From NCBI RefSeq assembly GCF_009730915.1, contig NC_052495.1, positions 434,001 through 498,000 of the forward strand: DNA of 64,000 nucleotides. The letters are read 5' to 3'. The position numbers were made by a program, and so were the translations under genes. Shown here piece after piece: positions 10,189-22,429 of the stretch. The number at the start of each line of letters is the position of its first letter. Position 1 is the first letter of the stretch. The stretch is from Dioscorea cayenensis subsp. rotundata. Its lineage: Eukaryota; Streptophyta; Magnoliopsida; Dioscoreales; Dioscoreaceae. The notes beneath the pieces are model-generated. The model had not been told where the DNA came from, ran no database searches, and was given only the letters and a program-made list of their open reading frames with translations.

Positions 10189-13100
10189 TTTTGACAAAAT
10201 GTGGACACATCATGTCAAGAACGTGTACATGTGTGGTGTGGAGTTAATCCCTCAACACACCCTGCGTGCGTGAGCTTAGGTTCAAACTTGCCTCCTCAGT
10301 AAGGGACCTACTGCTAATAGACCACGGGGTCGTTAACAAATTTAGTTAATTAGTTTGTTTGGTTTATTTGCAATGTGGCTAGTTATAACACATATATTTT
10401 AGCCCGTATCACATATCGTTAATTTGGTAATTAAAGACATGTACCACCGGACATGGATACTACCTTTGGTTGGCATCTACTTTGGTATCATGGCTTAATT
10501 ACTTAGTTCGTCTGATTTATTTTTAACTAGTTTAGGCTTTTTATGAATGTATAAACATGGGTCTCTCATGCTATTAGGATAAGCCTTTGTTTTGAATCAA
10601 GCCTAGATTATATATTTAGTTTAACATCAACAAGATTAACTACATAAACAGCCTTAAAAAAGCTTATCTTCATCAAACAACCTACAGTGTTTTACATTTC
10701 ACATAAAAGTATCAAATTTTACAAGTCAAGTGGTTTCTCTCTTTTATTCAATTATATGTTGTTAGATTTTATATTTTTGGTACTAGTGGGTCCTATATGG
10801 GCTCTATATTGGCTTAAGGGTCTTACACCAAAAAGTCTCAAGACTTAGTGGATCAACCCCTATACCTATATATAAACCCATTACACTTCTATCACACAAC
10901 GGATATGGTACTATATTTCCAACACCCTCCCTTAAGTTCAACTCGGTCGAACTCTGCATGGACTCAGTACACCCAAACTGATCCGCTTTACATGGACTCA
11001 GACACTACTTGTGTCTCAGAGGTCCTACACACATGGAGGTCATACACACATGGGCTTGTACCACATCGGTGGCTCCACTATATTGCTCTGATACCATGTT
11101 AGACTTTATATTTTTGGTACTAGTGGGCCCTATATGGGCTCTATATTGACTTAAGAGTTTTACACCAAAAAGTCTCAAGATTTAGTAGATCAACCCCTAT
11201 ACCTATATATAAACCCATTACACTTCTATCACACAACCGATATAGTACTATATTTCCAACCTATGTGTTGCAAAAAGAGAAGCCATATTTGCATAGCCAG
11301 GCAAAATAAACTAAATAAGGCTCTTTAGTAACTCAAAGATAGAAGGAATAGAGTAAGAGTTAGTACAGGAATTTCCGGGCCAATAACACTTCAACAGCTC
11401 CTCAACGTGCTGTGGTACGACATATGCTCTCTTAGATTCAATGAAAGGATGACGGCACAAAACACGCTCACCAACCTAGATTGAGGGAAAAAAAACATTG
11501 AAATTAACACAAAGCTCATCTATTCCTATAACAAAGCATGCATTTTGATTTGCAATAGAACTAACAGAACAGCCTTAAGGTACATCAAAGTATGCCATGA
11601 GTGTCTTTGGATGTGCTTGCTTTCTTGCAAATTTGACCTATATGTAAAATCTAAACATGCTGTAGTTGTTTATAGAAAATCAGTGTTACCATGATTAATT
11701 TGTCAAATCAAGATAGTAACAACAGTTTGGTCTGGGAAGCCCTCTACTTTTCCATAATCACTAAGAATTACTTTGAGATCTAATGATAAAGATCATATAC
11801 CTTCGGAGGTGATTCATTATCTCTGGCCATGATATCTACCAATGGATAGCCTTCCCTTCCATACAATCTATAACAGCGTTTCTTACATGGTATAGAGACC
11901 TAGAAGAAGAGAATATTTCTGATATAATGAACATAATGCCCATATGTAAATAATCAATAAATGACGTATGATCAACCTTTGTAACATCTTCTGAAAGTTT
12001 GATGCGAGGCTGATTGTTTATCTCAACTAGTTTAAATACACAACCAAGAGCTGCTTGGGTGTAGCAAGTCACGAGATAGGTTCCAATACCGAAGGCATCC
12101 ACTTCATGGCCCTGCACAGAGATTAAATAGGTTATAAGAAGAACAACATTAGGAAACCTGAAGTCAAAACTTAAAATCTTGTCATGTATCTTTAATGCTG
12201 CTGGTATTTCATATAACACTTGGGGAAAGTTGAAAAAGTTGTGTTTCAACTTTTAAAAACTATAGGACCTTCTTGCTAAAATATGTACCATGCATCAGCA
12301 ATAGCAGCTTCCAACAGGATCCTCGGTTAATATACATATGTTTTCTTCTAATCTTAAAATAGTTCTTCCTAAAGAAATGACCAGATTGTCTAGTTTATCA
12401 CATTAAACAGAGCTACGCATCAAAGTTCCAAAGATAAATCATGCATGAGCATTTAATTAGTGTTGAAAGTAATACCTGTTTGTTTAAGGCATCCAATGTT
12501 TCCTCATTGAGATCATTGCTCGCTGTAATGACCATTGCTCCAAAACCAGGGACACCAAACACCTTTTCAATTGCACGAAAGAATTTTCGAGCCTCAACGG
12601 ACAAATATGCAAGATCACCAGAGTCTAGTCTAATTCCAGATGCTTTATAACTGCATCGAAGGTTAAAACTCAGGAAACAGATGGCAATTTATGATTAAAT
12701 CACAGACAAGAGAAGCAAAATGAGCAGCAACACTGCCGTCAACAAATAGAATGGGGCACCAAATATATCGTACTCAAAAGATTAGCAAAGACTATAAAAA
12801 ACAACAAGAAAAGGTTGCACATGAAGCAAATCTCCATTTTTATTATATAGAAAAACGTTTATTGAGTTATATAGTCATTCTGAGACTTAATCATGACAAA
12901 GTTAAGTTATAAATGAAACACATCCAACAAAAATCAGAGTAAGGAAAAGGAAAAACAAGCAGTGATGCCAACAAAGTAATCTCACAGACAAAACCCGCTT
13001 TGGTGATAAAAAAAAATCTTTAGAAATAATTCAAAAGAATCAAACTTACCCCAAATCATTTAGCGCTAATGCCACTGCACAGAAATTAGGAACTCCACTC

Positions 13101-16100
13101 CTCATTACCTGAACATAGCCAGAAAGGAAGAATAAAACTAATTATCAAATCCACCCACTCCAAATTCCTAGAATGAGTGAAACCCAATGAACACAAAATT
13201 GATTCTAAAAGGGCAACAAGTGCAATGAACTCGTGTGTCATTGATGATATCAGCATTAAGATAAATATAAAGCAAAGAAATACAGTATCTTTGGCTGAAC
13301 TCTTCACCACGAAGTTCCAATGGAAAAAATAAAATAGTACATGCAGAGGAAGGGAAGGATCCAAACAGCTGATCTCCCTATGGAGATTGGCCATCATTGT
13401 CTTTGCCTCACTCAAGTTACCCACATCTATGCATCAAGTTAGCTTTCTTTCTTAGTAACTGCGGTACATAGAAGTTTGGCCCAAAAGTAAAAAGAAGCCA
13501 ATTATTCACCATCCTTTACATGATCTTATTTGTGGTAAGTATGATGCAGCATTATACACTAAATTTCAGTAGTAGCAAAGAGTGAAAGAAAAACATTAAA
13601 CAAAATGGAAAACAGGAAAATATAAAAAAAGGGTAATGCTTCAGTTGACTTACATCATATGTGTCCACAAGGGCTAAGAAGTTATTTGGGAATGCCGATG
13701 CATATGAAATAAATGCTGCCAGCTCACTTTGATTTGTTTCACCAAAAATACCTCGCAAGGATTCTACCATCTAAAGCACCAAAAACTTGAGTTAACACAG
13801 GATTAAGTTAAAACTTTTGACAATTGATGCTATGTTTCTGTCCATATCCAACAAAACTTAAGGAACTAATACCAATACAATAAGTTGAAGAAGACATCAT
13901 TCACTTATAAACAGCAACATGCATAATCAGCAATCATCATAGGGAAACCTAGGTAAATTTAACAGTAAATATAACTTTCATGTGTATATACATAATCAAT
14001 ATTGGCCATGTCCATCCAAATCAAATCTTAATGCAAATTCTGCAGATATAAAACTTTTTCTGAGGCATGCCAAAAATAAGGAAAAAGAAAAGGATATATC
14101 TACTCCACATGAGGTGGAGAATCCAGTTTCACAGAGATGTATGGAACAGGAATCATTTGGCATGTTGACAGGATGAGAAAGAAGTGATGTTTTATGACAG
14201 TTCATCAAACCTAATACAACTCGCTGACAAGTTGGAATAGAAAGAGAAGACATCACAACACCCCATCTAAACATGGGTTTCATGCAGACAAATAAAGATG
14301 AGTGTGCAAGCGTGTGTGTGTTGAGAGAGAGAGAGACAACAGACCAACAAGAATAGTCATAACCTGAAGTTTGCTGAGCCAACTCCGTACTAGAGCTACA
14401 AAATCCTCACATGCACTTGACCCATCTTGGCTGCTAAGTCCATTGACTACAACCTGATCAGGGCTCTACAAAACAAATTTGTTGAGAGAGTTGAGAACAG
14501 CAAAGGACATATCTTTTCAAAAACTCGAATTTGGGCAAAAACTAGCTGTCGAAAAAAAAAAGTTAACAAAGATTATTGCAAACCTTTTTCTTTTTAGAAA
14601 TTTAATAAAAACTTATTTACATTGATGTCAATGTTGCTTGTGAACAGTTTACCAATATTCTATATGCAACATGGCCTACAGAAAAAAAAAAGGGAAATTT
14701 GATTCAAAGGAATATATACATATATATAGCCATCCAAACAGAGAATTTCCCGACTGCAAAGGAGCTTTTTTTAGCAAAACTTTGCACTGGGACTTCGAAC
14801 CTCATGTAATTTACCCAATGCAAATAAACTCAAGTCCACATATCATACAGATAAATCAGATGGCATCACGAACCATGAAAGAACTAATAAAGGCATGCGA
14901 ATGCGTTCCACGAAGTGGTATGCCAAATAACCTCCCAGCTGCAGCATTACTGTTAGCAAAAGAATGGAGAGGAAATTAGTAGCAAAATCAAAATATCAAC
15001 ACATGAAGTGCGTGTGAGGCAGGCTGCTCTAAGTTTGCTGCAACATCTAACGCATTAGATAGTTTCATAGAGGTTCTGTAAGTTGAGAGATAATATGTCC
15101 ATGACATCACAAAAGTGATGTGAAAAACTAAGATTTAATCCTGCCCTGTGAAATTGCATATTTAATGTATCAGAAACCTGCACTAATTTGTGCATGAACA
15201 GCACCTCTAGGACATAGGAATTAAGCGGCGTACATCAGAAAATTTTACAACTCTTACGGTTCAGGGTGCAGCATTGCATACCTTGTTGCATCAAATCCAC
15301 CAATATAGCAGTATTTTGAAGCACTCATTCCCCCATCAGGCCCCTACATACAAAATTCAAAATATGTTTTGATAAAACATATATATTAAAAAGCAAATCA
15401 TGAGCAAAAGATGAAACCCAACCTGTGCCCGTCGAAGTCCAAATTCAAGGAGAGTCTTTGACTTTCCTGCAACAAATCGGTGCCTTGAAGCATTTGTAGT
15501 AACTAAAGAGGCATAGTTGACAAGATTTACAAATGGAGTTTCAAGGAGTTGAACCACCTGGATGTTATGGAATCATGAAAAGGACAATCAATTGGACATG
15601 ACAATAATCACATGATATGACGATATGACCAAAATACTATGGTATGATGCAATGGTAAAGGGAACAACTCCGTTGGTAAAAATCTGATTAAAGAAGCATT
15701 TCTTTCATGGTACTCACAGCAACTGGCCCTTCAACTCTCATCAGAGGCACCTTAGGAAAAACAACAGAACCCTCAGATATGGCATATACTTCAACATCAG
15801 AGCAATTTATTGACCTTAGATAGTCAAAGAAACCATCCTTGCAAAAAGAAGATGAGATCTTTCTATCAGATTCTTTGCAATCAAACTCACAAGCAAGCAT
15901 TACAATCACTTCCGAAGCACAAAATATGGGAATAAAAGGATATAATTTACAATTTATAAAAGAATAAAACTGATAGAGCTAATTGACACAGTATTTTACA
16001 AATAAAGCCTCAAAAATGAAGAAAAAGTAGCAAGTCATTGAAAAAGCAGACAAAAAGGAGTGATCCATGGAATAAACCTAGACTTCAAGAGGAGTATGGA

Positions 16101-17020
16101 GTTAAAAAGCCAATCAAGGAACTGGATGATTAGCAAAATATACCTCACTTGTAGGCATGACAGAGCGCAGGAAAGATATCTCCTCCTCCTTAAACTTAAA
16201 ATTCGCAATAAGCCGTATGCATTCTTCCAAACCAGCAAACACTGTGTATTCCCCACCAAATGGGTTTTTACGGAAATAAAGATCAAACCTGAAACAAATC
16301 AGACCAAAAAAAAATTTAAAAAGTTTAAAAGCGAGACCTTTTCCTCAGCTGATGAGGCATATCTGACAAAGGTCCAAATACCCAAATTACCATATCACTT
16401 TTTTCCTACCAACCGCCCAGTTCCATTTAGACAACCCGTATAATTAGCCTTTGTTTGCATACGGAAACACATTATAATGAAATACCGCATTATGTCATAA
16501 GCATGCACTAAGGCCTCGTTCTAATCATGGAGCCATTTCCCATTAAAATCAGAGGAGTACGGATTACTTTCTTAATCGAAGACATCACAACAACCCAAGA
16601 TTCCAACATTTCCGACCTTTTCAATCAATAATAACAAAAGTAGAAACAACAAAGTATAAACAACCCAAAATTATCATATTCCCCACATAAACAAAATTTT
16701 TCCTTTGATTTTAAAAGCCAAATCTAAATCACAGGCAATTCATAGCACATAGCAACAGTGCGTACAAATCTAAAAGCCGATTCAAAACCAATAACAACAA
16801 ACCAACAACAACAGCGCATTCAATCAACAAAAGAATCAACAGATCGATAATAGAAACAAACACGAATCGTAATTGAAAGAGAAACTCACACGGCACGCTC
16901 GAGATGCTTGCCGGCCTTCCAATAAGCATAGGCCATAGTGAACTGGTAGAGGTCCGTAAGCAGCGGCGTCACCATCGGATTCGTCGCCCCGCGGATCCCC
17001 GCGGCGTCTCCGTTCGCCAT
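9466..17020 (-). CDS. NAPRT1: Nicotinate phosphoribosyltransferase
   Basis: Converts nicotinate, PRPP and ATP to nicotinate mononucleotide, the entry step of the Preiss-Handler NAD salvage pathway. Fifteen exons: 16890-17020, 16144-16288, 15718-15837, 15423-15557, 15282-15343, 14874-14949, 14364-14465, 13654-13770, 13050-13108, 12476-12650, 11977-12111, 11801-11899, 11367-11475, 9622-9734 and 9466-9543, giving 551 residues (Arabidopsis about 559). Landmarks are [32 protein letters not shown], the RGTHSHAF loop (211-218), [29 protein letters not shown] and C-terminal [12 protein letters not shown]. The ATG at 17018-17020 is chosen; an upstream in-frame TTG is not needed. A TATA box lies at 17112-17121. 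The 1,632-nt intron before the penultimate exon holds a TRIM element. Confidence 0.95.
10020..10600. repeat. Degenerate repeat remnants in NAPRT intron
   Basis: Segments near 10035 ('aaacttgggtctcacatgc') and 10550 ('aaacatgggtctctcatgc') resemble each other, as do those near 10090 and 10450 ('ggacatggata'). A B-box-like GGTTCAAACT sits near 10280. They look like old transposon or SINE debris but I cannot name a family. Confidence 0.35.
10145..10188. repeat. (TTA)n microsatellite
   Basis: Trinucleotide run of about 44 bp in a NAPRT intron. Confidence 0.9.
10760..11261 (-). mobile_element. TRIM retrotransposon (miniature LTR element)
   Basis: Two direct repeats of 165 bp (10760-10924 and 11097-11261) flank 172 bp of non-coding internal sequence. 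The target duplication TATGT is present on both sides (10755-10759 and 11262-11266). On the minus strand a primer-binding site TGGTATCAGAGC (complement of 11085-11096, Met-tRNA type) abuts the upstream repeat, and a purine tract AAGGGAGGG precedes the other. The repeats differ at about 10 of 165 sites, suggesting an insertion roughly 2 million years old at the usual plant rate. Structurally whole for a TRIM and never coding. Confidence 0.9.
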
Positions 17021-17830
17021 CACCGCGGCTGCTAATCCACTGGATCTCTTTAGGGTTCCGGCGATCAAGAAAGGCGGGAGAAACAAGGTAGGAGAAGAAG
17101 GCGATAGGATCGTTTATATAAGCCCAGGATGGTATCTTGTCCCGCGGGCCAGCGAGAAGTGGTTAAAAGCGTCCGCATTCCTTTTTTTTCTCTAATTTTT
17201 ATTAATATTTATAATTTCCTACGTGGACTGATTCGCTGGTCCAGTGTTTCTTGGGCGTTGTTAGTGGCCGATTAACCTTTCTAGCCGCCAGAAGTCAACT
17301 TGTACACGTGTCAAAAAAATAAATGAGTTGTATAATTTGTATTTGTACAGCCACTCTAGTAAAAAACAAAACTAACCCCATCAAAAATATGGTATTACTC
17401 TTTCCCGAGCAATGCTATATATCACGAATGAGTCTTTTTTTACGTGTTTTTCTTTGGTCAATATTTATTTGTCTATTTAAAAATTTTATAAAATATACAA
17501 TATTAGTTTTTTAAATATATTTTTATATTTAATATTTAATTTATTTTTATAATTTTTAATAAATCATATTCAATTATACATGTTATAAATATGGATAATT
17601 TTAAAAAATTAATATAATTTTATATAAATTTTAGATTATCAATTAATTTTAACTGATTTTTTTAATTTATGTGAATTATTTAAAATAAACTAATAAAAGG
17701 GACCAGAGGGATTATTTCTTAGAGTTGTGTTTAATTGAGAATTAGAGAGATATTTAGATAAAAATAAAATATTAGAATCATTTAATTTGAGATTAAAAGG
17801 TAAATATTTTCTATTGTGATTAAAAAACGA
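17021..17830. other. NAPRT leader/promoter and AT-rich spacer
   Basis: On the minus strand a TTATATAAA TATA box lies at 17112-17121, about 92 nt upstream of the NAPRT ATG. The rest is AT-rich with no recognised gene. Confidence 0.6.
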
Positions 17831-18269
17831 TTAAATTTAGGAAAAATTACTGTTTACCCCTCGATAATTTCAAAAGTTCCCAAACAGCCCCTGTGAGTTT
17901 TGCATACCTCAGACAACCCTTCCTTTATTGTTTCACTTCCTTTTTACCCCCTGCATTATGAAATTCCATCATTGCCCTTAAACCTTTTTGCATATATTTT
18001 TTTCATTCTTTTTTGCATTCCTTTTTGCATGTACTCATTTCTTAAACAGAGAGCTCATTTTTTTAAACAGAGAACTTATTTCTTAAACAGAGAGTTCATT
18101 TCTTAAACAGAGAGTTCATTTCTTAAAAAAAAAACTCATTTCTTAAACAGAAACCTCATTTTTTTAAACATAAAACTCATTTTTTAAACTAAAACATTAA
18201 TATTTAAACAGAAAAACAAATATTTACGTGATAAATTAATCCTGGATATAAAAACCAATTAATCTTGGC

Positions 18270-19610
18270 CACTCGTACATATTTAAATAGAAACAATGAT
18301 ATTTAAGCACTTTTTTAAACGTAAACGCAATATATTAAACAGAAACATCGATAGTTAAACAAAGACAAACAAGCATATCAACAGAGAACTCATTTCTTAA
18401 ACAGAGAGCTTATTTTTTAAACAGAGACCTCATTTTTTTAAACAGAAACCTCATTGAGTAGGGACATTGAGTATCTCATCGTCGCTGATCTCGCGCGAAC
18501 GCTTGAGTGCTGTGCTCCAGATCTGGCGAGCGATCTCGAAGATGGTCTGCTCGTGTGGGGTCTTAAAAGAGAAATCTTTGTCGGCGTTGGCGATCCGGTT
18601 GGCGACGTTCCTCGGAGGTTGGAGTGGTGAGGTCTTCGGTGGCGACGTCGGATAAGACGGGCTGAACTTGAACGGAACCATTCTCGACTGCGGAGACCGC
18701 AACATGGATAGCAATAGGGTTAGGGTTAGGGATCATTCCGGGGTTTCGATCCATGGGCGCCTAAGTCGCGATGGCGAACGGAGGGAGGAAGCGACGCCGA
18801 CTGAGGGTTCGATCTCGCCGCCTTCGCCTTCGTCTTCATCGTCTTCCCTGTCGTCGACCTCATCTCTTTCATCTTCTTCGTCGTCGACCTCGGGGAAGAC
18901 CGCATGCTCCTCGTCGTCGAGCGAAGGCATCGAAAGGTTGCACTCGTACATATTTAAATAGAAACAACGATATTTAAGCACTTTTTTAAACGTAAACGCA
19001 ATATATTAAACAGAAACATCGATAGTTAAACAAAGACAAACAAGCATATAAACAGAGAACTCATTTCTTAAACAGAGAGCTTATTTTTTAAACAGAGACC
19101 TCATTTTTTTAAACAGAAACCTCATTGAGTAGGGACATTGAGTATCTCATCGTCACTGATCTCGCGCGAACGCTTGAGTGCTGTGCTCCATATCTGGCGA
19201 GCGATCTCGAAGGTGGCCTGCTCGTGTGGGGTCTTAAAGGAGAAATCTTTGTCGGCTGGCGATCCGGTCTGGCGACGCTCCTCGGAGGTCGGAGTGGTGA
19301 GGTCTTCATGGCGACGTCGAATAAGACGGGTCGAACTTGAACGGAACTATTCTCGATCGCGGAGACCGCAACATGGATAGCAATAGGGTTAGGGTTAGGG
19401 ATCATTCCGGGGTTTGGATCCGTGGTGCCTAAGTCGGTGACGAGGGAACGGAGGGAGGAAGCGAGCCGATGAGGGTTCGATCTCGCCGTCTTCGTCTTCG
19501 CTCTTCATCGCCTTCCCCGCCGTCGACCTCATCTCTTTCATCTTCTTCGTCGTCAACCCTGGGGAAGACCGCATGCTCCCTCGTCGTCGAGCGAAGGCAT
19601 CGAAAGGTTG
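18270..19610. repeat. Tandem duplication of captured segment in the MULE
   Basis: Unit A (18270-18940, 671 bp) and unit B (18941-19610, 670 bp) are about 95% alike by eye. Each starts at 'cactcgtacatatttaaatag' and ends at 'gcatcgaaaggttg'. Each contains an AT-rich half and a GC-rich half of gene-like sequence. Confidence 0.88.
18456..18930 (-). pseudogene. Captured host-gene 5' exon fragment, unit A
   Basis: On the minus strand an ATG (18928-18930) opens MPSLDDEEHAVFPEV, then a very acidic stretch (DDEEDERDEVDDREDDEDE), and in the same frame, past one TGA, MVPFKFSPSYPTSPPKTSP and HEQTIFEIARQIWSTALKR before ending near ILNVPTQ. Unit B retains upstream leader-like sequence (CGAACCCTAGAATTTTG, 19650-19670). 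GC content is far above the flanks. This is how a gene fragment picked up by a Pack-MULE looks. I do not recognise the parent gene. Unit B (19130-19600) carries the same fragment with further frame damage. Confidence 0.55.
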
Positions 19611-20314
19611 CACCTTTTTCTCTGGCAATATCGAGATCTAGATCGAGGTGGAGATCAAAATTCTAGGGTTCGAAATTCCATTTTTCATGCAACGTGACTG
19701 TGATTGTGAGTCGCATGCTTTTGTCTCACCTGCCCAAATTTCAACCGCAATAAAAGAGATTTTTGGGAGGGTGATAAATACACCACAAAAAAACTCATTT
19801 CTTAAACAGAAACCTCATTTTTTTAAACAAAAACCTCATTTCTTAAACAGAAAACTCATTTCTTAAACAGAGACCTCATTTTTTTAAACAGAAACCTCAT
19901 TTCTTAAACAGAAAACTCATTTCTTAAACAGAAAACTCATTTTTTTAAACAAAAAACTCATTTTTTTAAATAGAAAAACTCATTTTTTTAAACAGAAAAA
20001 CTCATTTTTTTAAAACGTAACCTCATACCTCATATTTTTAAATAGAAGCTTTCATTTTTAAATAGAAACTCATCAGCACCCAAGGGCATTATAGTCAAAC
20101 CCCCGTCACACTTGCCACAACTTCCCACGCAAGGGACAATTTCAGTCCAAAAAAATTCCAAATTAACTCTATCAATCAATGTTAGATGTTTGGGGGGTTT
20201 AAAAAATCATTGTATTCAAAAGGAAGGGGTTTTTGGGGAGTGCAAAACTAAATGGGTGTTTTTGGCAATATTGCAAACTTACAGGGTATTTTTGGCAATT
20301 TCCACTTAAATTTA

Positions 20315-21502
20315 TATTTGTAAAATTGATAAAAATAGTATTATCATAAAATATGAATAATAACCTTATAATAAGATAGTTTAATGCCATCTCCGAGCTC
20401 TCTAGAAAAGTAAAGAGGAAAGGTTTTCCCTTCTAGAATAATTCAATGAATTGATCACCCAAAAAAAATAATTAATTAATTAATTAATTAATTAATTAAT
20501 GTCTATTGCCAATGTTAAAGTACAATAATGCCAAATAATTATTGGAACATATTTGATGAGGTGATGGGAACCGCTTTGATGATTTGAGTCTAGATTGTCA
20601 AATTTGAGAGGTTTACTTGGCTACATCTATGTAGGGAGATTGTGATTGATTAAAGCTTTGCTTGAAAATAGCCTAATAACTTGTGAAAGCTACCTTTGGA
20701 TATTTCAAACCACGAGTTATTTGATTTAAGGCAATAATTATATTTGGAGAAAACTATGAGATTTGATTTAAGATTATTTTTTATTGAAGATCATGTGAAG
20801 ATTCATTAAAACTTGTTTTGGTATGATTAAAGAACACTGAGTTTGGCCATGTGATTGATAACCCAGGTTGGATTCTTGTTGAGTGGTGTGATAAACACAA
20901 TTGGTTGACAATTTAACTAAGATCAATAGGTGATTCAATCATGTTCGACTTAGACTTAACCGGGTGGATTGATTGTGTTCTAGGATCATTTTACAACTGG
21001 ATTTGTGACTCAACCAGTTCAACAGGTTGGTGGGGCATGTTGTAACTGTGTTACAACACAGTTACAACACCATATTTATTATTTAGAGCTAGTGGAGAAT
21101 CAAAACAAAATAAAAAGTTCAAGTTCGAGAGACAAGTTATGTTGAAGTGTATATAAGATTCATTTCAATGATTCAAAATGCAGGAGAGAGGTTTGAAGGG
21201 AAGGCAACAACATTGAATAATCTTGTCAGAAAGAGAAAGCTTATTGTCGAAGGTGATCTTAACAAGATCTTGGTAAAGACGTGTTTTGTAAATATGGTCA
21301 AGATCGACAGGAGATTGGTTAAGGTGAAGCTTCAGGGATAACATGTTTGATCACTAATATCTATTGAGAAATTGTGTGTTTTTCTTAAGTTTATAATTCG
21401 CTTTTTGTCTCTTCAAGTAGATGGATTCTTTTTGGTTTGGTCTCGAAAATATCGACACATTGTTCTGAACTATGTGAATAAACTCTTATCTTTCTCCTCT
21501 TG
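20315..21502. other. Intergenic spacer
   Basis: AT-rich, with an (AATT)n run at 20469-20500. A short open frame at 21147-21341 has no recognisable homology and is not called a gene. Confidence 0.5.
20469..20500. repeat. (AATT)n microsatellite
   Basis: Run of about eight AATT units. Confidence 0.9.
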
Positions 21503-22342
21503 GGGTGCGTTTGATACGCAGTTAAGTACAGCATAAGCAGGACAAAACAGAACAAGTAGTTATGGTACAGCACAATTATTTATCTTGTACCATATTTGAT
21601 ATTTTATGGATAACTTCTCGAGTAATGGACAAAAATATTATAAAATTACTTCTAATACCTTTATATTATCTTATGTTTGTTTTACAATAAACAACTTCAT
21701 AACAAGCTATCATTTTCAATATTTTAATTAATTTTTTTTATAATTAATCAATTTAGTAAATTATAATTATATTATTTAAAAAAATTCAAAGTATATACAA
21801 AATTAATTTTTTATTAAAAAATTACATGATAAATTCGGTTAATATATCAATCCGTTAAATAATATTATTTTTTATATGAGATTGCTAATATATTTGATAT
21901 GTTTATGAAAATCATATATCTATGATTCAAGAATATAAGATATAAAGAGATTTATATTTATTTTTTATACAATTTAAATTTTTAATTTTTGGATAGAAAT
22001 ATTAAAAAAAATTTATGTTAATTTTTATGATTTAAAATTTTAATTTTAAGATATCGATCTTACATTTAAAAAAATATATATTATGAAAATTGATTAGCGT
22101 TGTGGGATGTGATATATATGATTGTATTTTTTTATTTTTTATTAAGGATAATTTAGTCTTTAGTTATGCTATACCACGATAAAACTTTTGTACCGAGGTT
22201 TTGGTGGTACAAAAATTTTAAATACTTGTGTTGTACTCTGACATCCTCTTGTACTGTACTTTCAACTTTTTAATAAACCAAACAAGAAACAAGAGAAGTT
22301 GTGCTGTGCTGTACCTCAAAATTTTGCATATCAAACGGACCC
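21503..22342. mobile_element. Non-autonomous DNA transposon (MITE), about 840 bp
   Basis: The ends are inverted repeats GGGTGCGTTTGATACGC (left) and GGGTCCGTTTGATATGC (right, complement strand), 15 of 17 alike. GTACAG-type motifs recur just inside both ends. A TTG trinucleotide flanks each end, which would suit a PIF/Harbinger-type 3-bp duplication, but hAT cannot be excluded. The interior is AT-rich and non-coding. Confidence 0.7.
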
Positions 22343-22429
22343 TTGGTCTTTATGGGTGCATATGCTTAACAATTAAAAATTTAATAACCCACAACCCTAT
22401 AAGAACTAAAACTTATAATAAATATAGAA

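Larger units (their letters stand above)
18030..20070. repeat. 18-20 bp minisatellite 'aaacagagacctcatttctt'
   Basis: Clusters at about 18040-18200, 18380-18460, 19050-19130 and 19790-20070, all inside the MULE. Units vary in the T run (tttctt or ttttttt) and in gagct/gacct/aacct. Confidence 0.85.
17840..20305. mobile_element. Pack-MULE-like Mutator element
   Basis: A 2,466-bp element bounded by a perfect 9-bp target duplication TTAAATTTA (17831-17839 and 20306-20314), the length typical of Mutator. The ends are degenerate inverted repeats: GGAAAAATTAC...ACCCC at left, and GGAAATTGCC...ATACCC from the right on the other strand, with further similarity inward (CCCCTGTGAGTTTTGCATA versus ACCCTGTAAGTTTGCAATA). 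No transposase is present. The centre is GC-rich and looks like captured gene sequence in two tandem copies, flanked and separated by AT-rich minisatellite. Non-autonomous. Confidence 0.75.

Noticed and set aside
10217-10340. SINE with B box GGTTCAAACT
   Set aside because: No matching A box, poly-A/T tail or target duplication could be placed; kept only as undefined repeat debris.
10848-11102. 84-codon open frame across the TRIM
   Set aside because: It runs through one long repeat and the internal spacer of a non-coding element; no protein similarity.
17021-17086. Upstream in-frame TTG extension of NAPRT (FLPPFLIAG...)
   Set aside because: It has no ATG and lies in the expected leader. The ATG at 17018-17020 gives the normal family N-terminus.
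18715-18742. Interstitial telomere
   Set aside because: Only about three TTAGGG-type units, repeated in both copies of a captured fragment, and not the TTTAGGG plant telomere repeat.
18668-18961. Plus-strand Ser-rich frame in the MULE as a gene
   Set aside because: It is the complement of the acidic captured exon; the minus-strand frame with leader and ATG fits better.
21147-21341. 64-codon plus-strand frame as a gene
   Set aside because: Short, in AT-rich repeat-laden DNA, with no domain or neighbouring exon.
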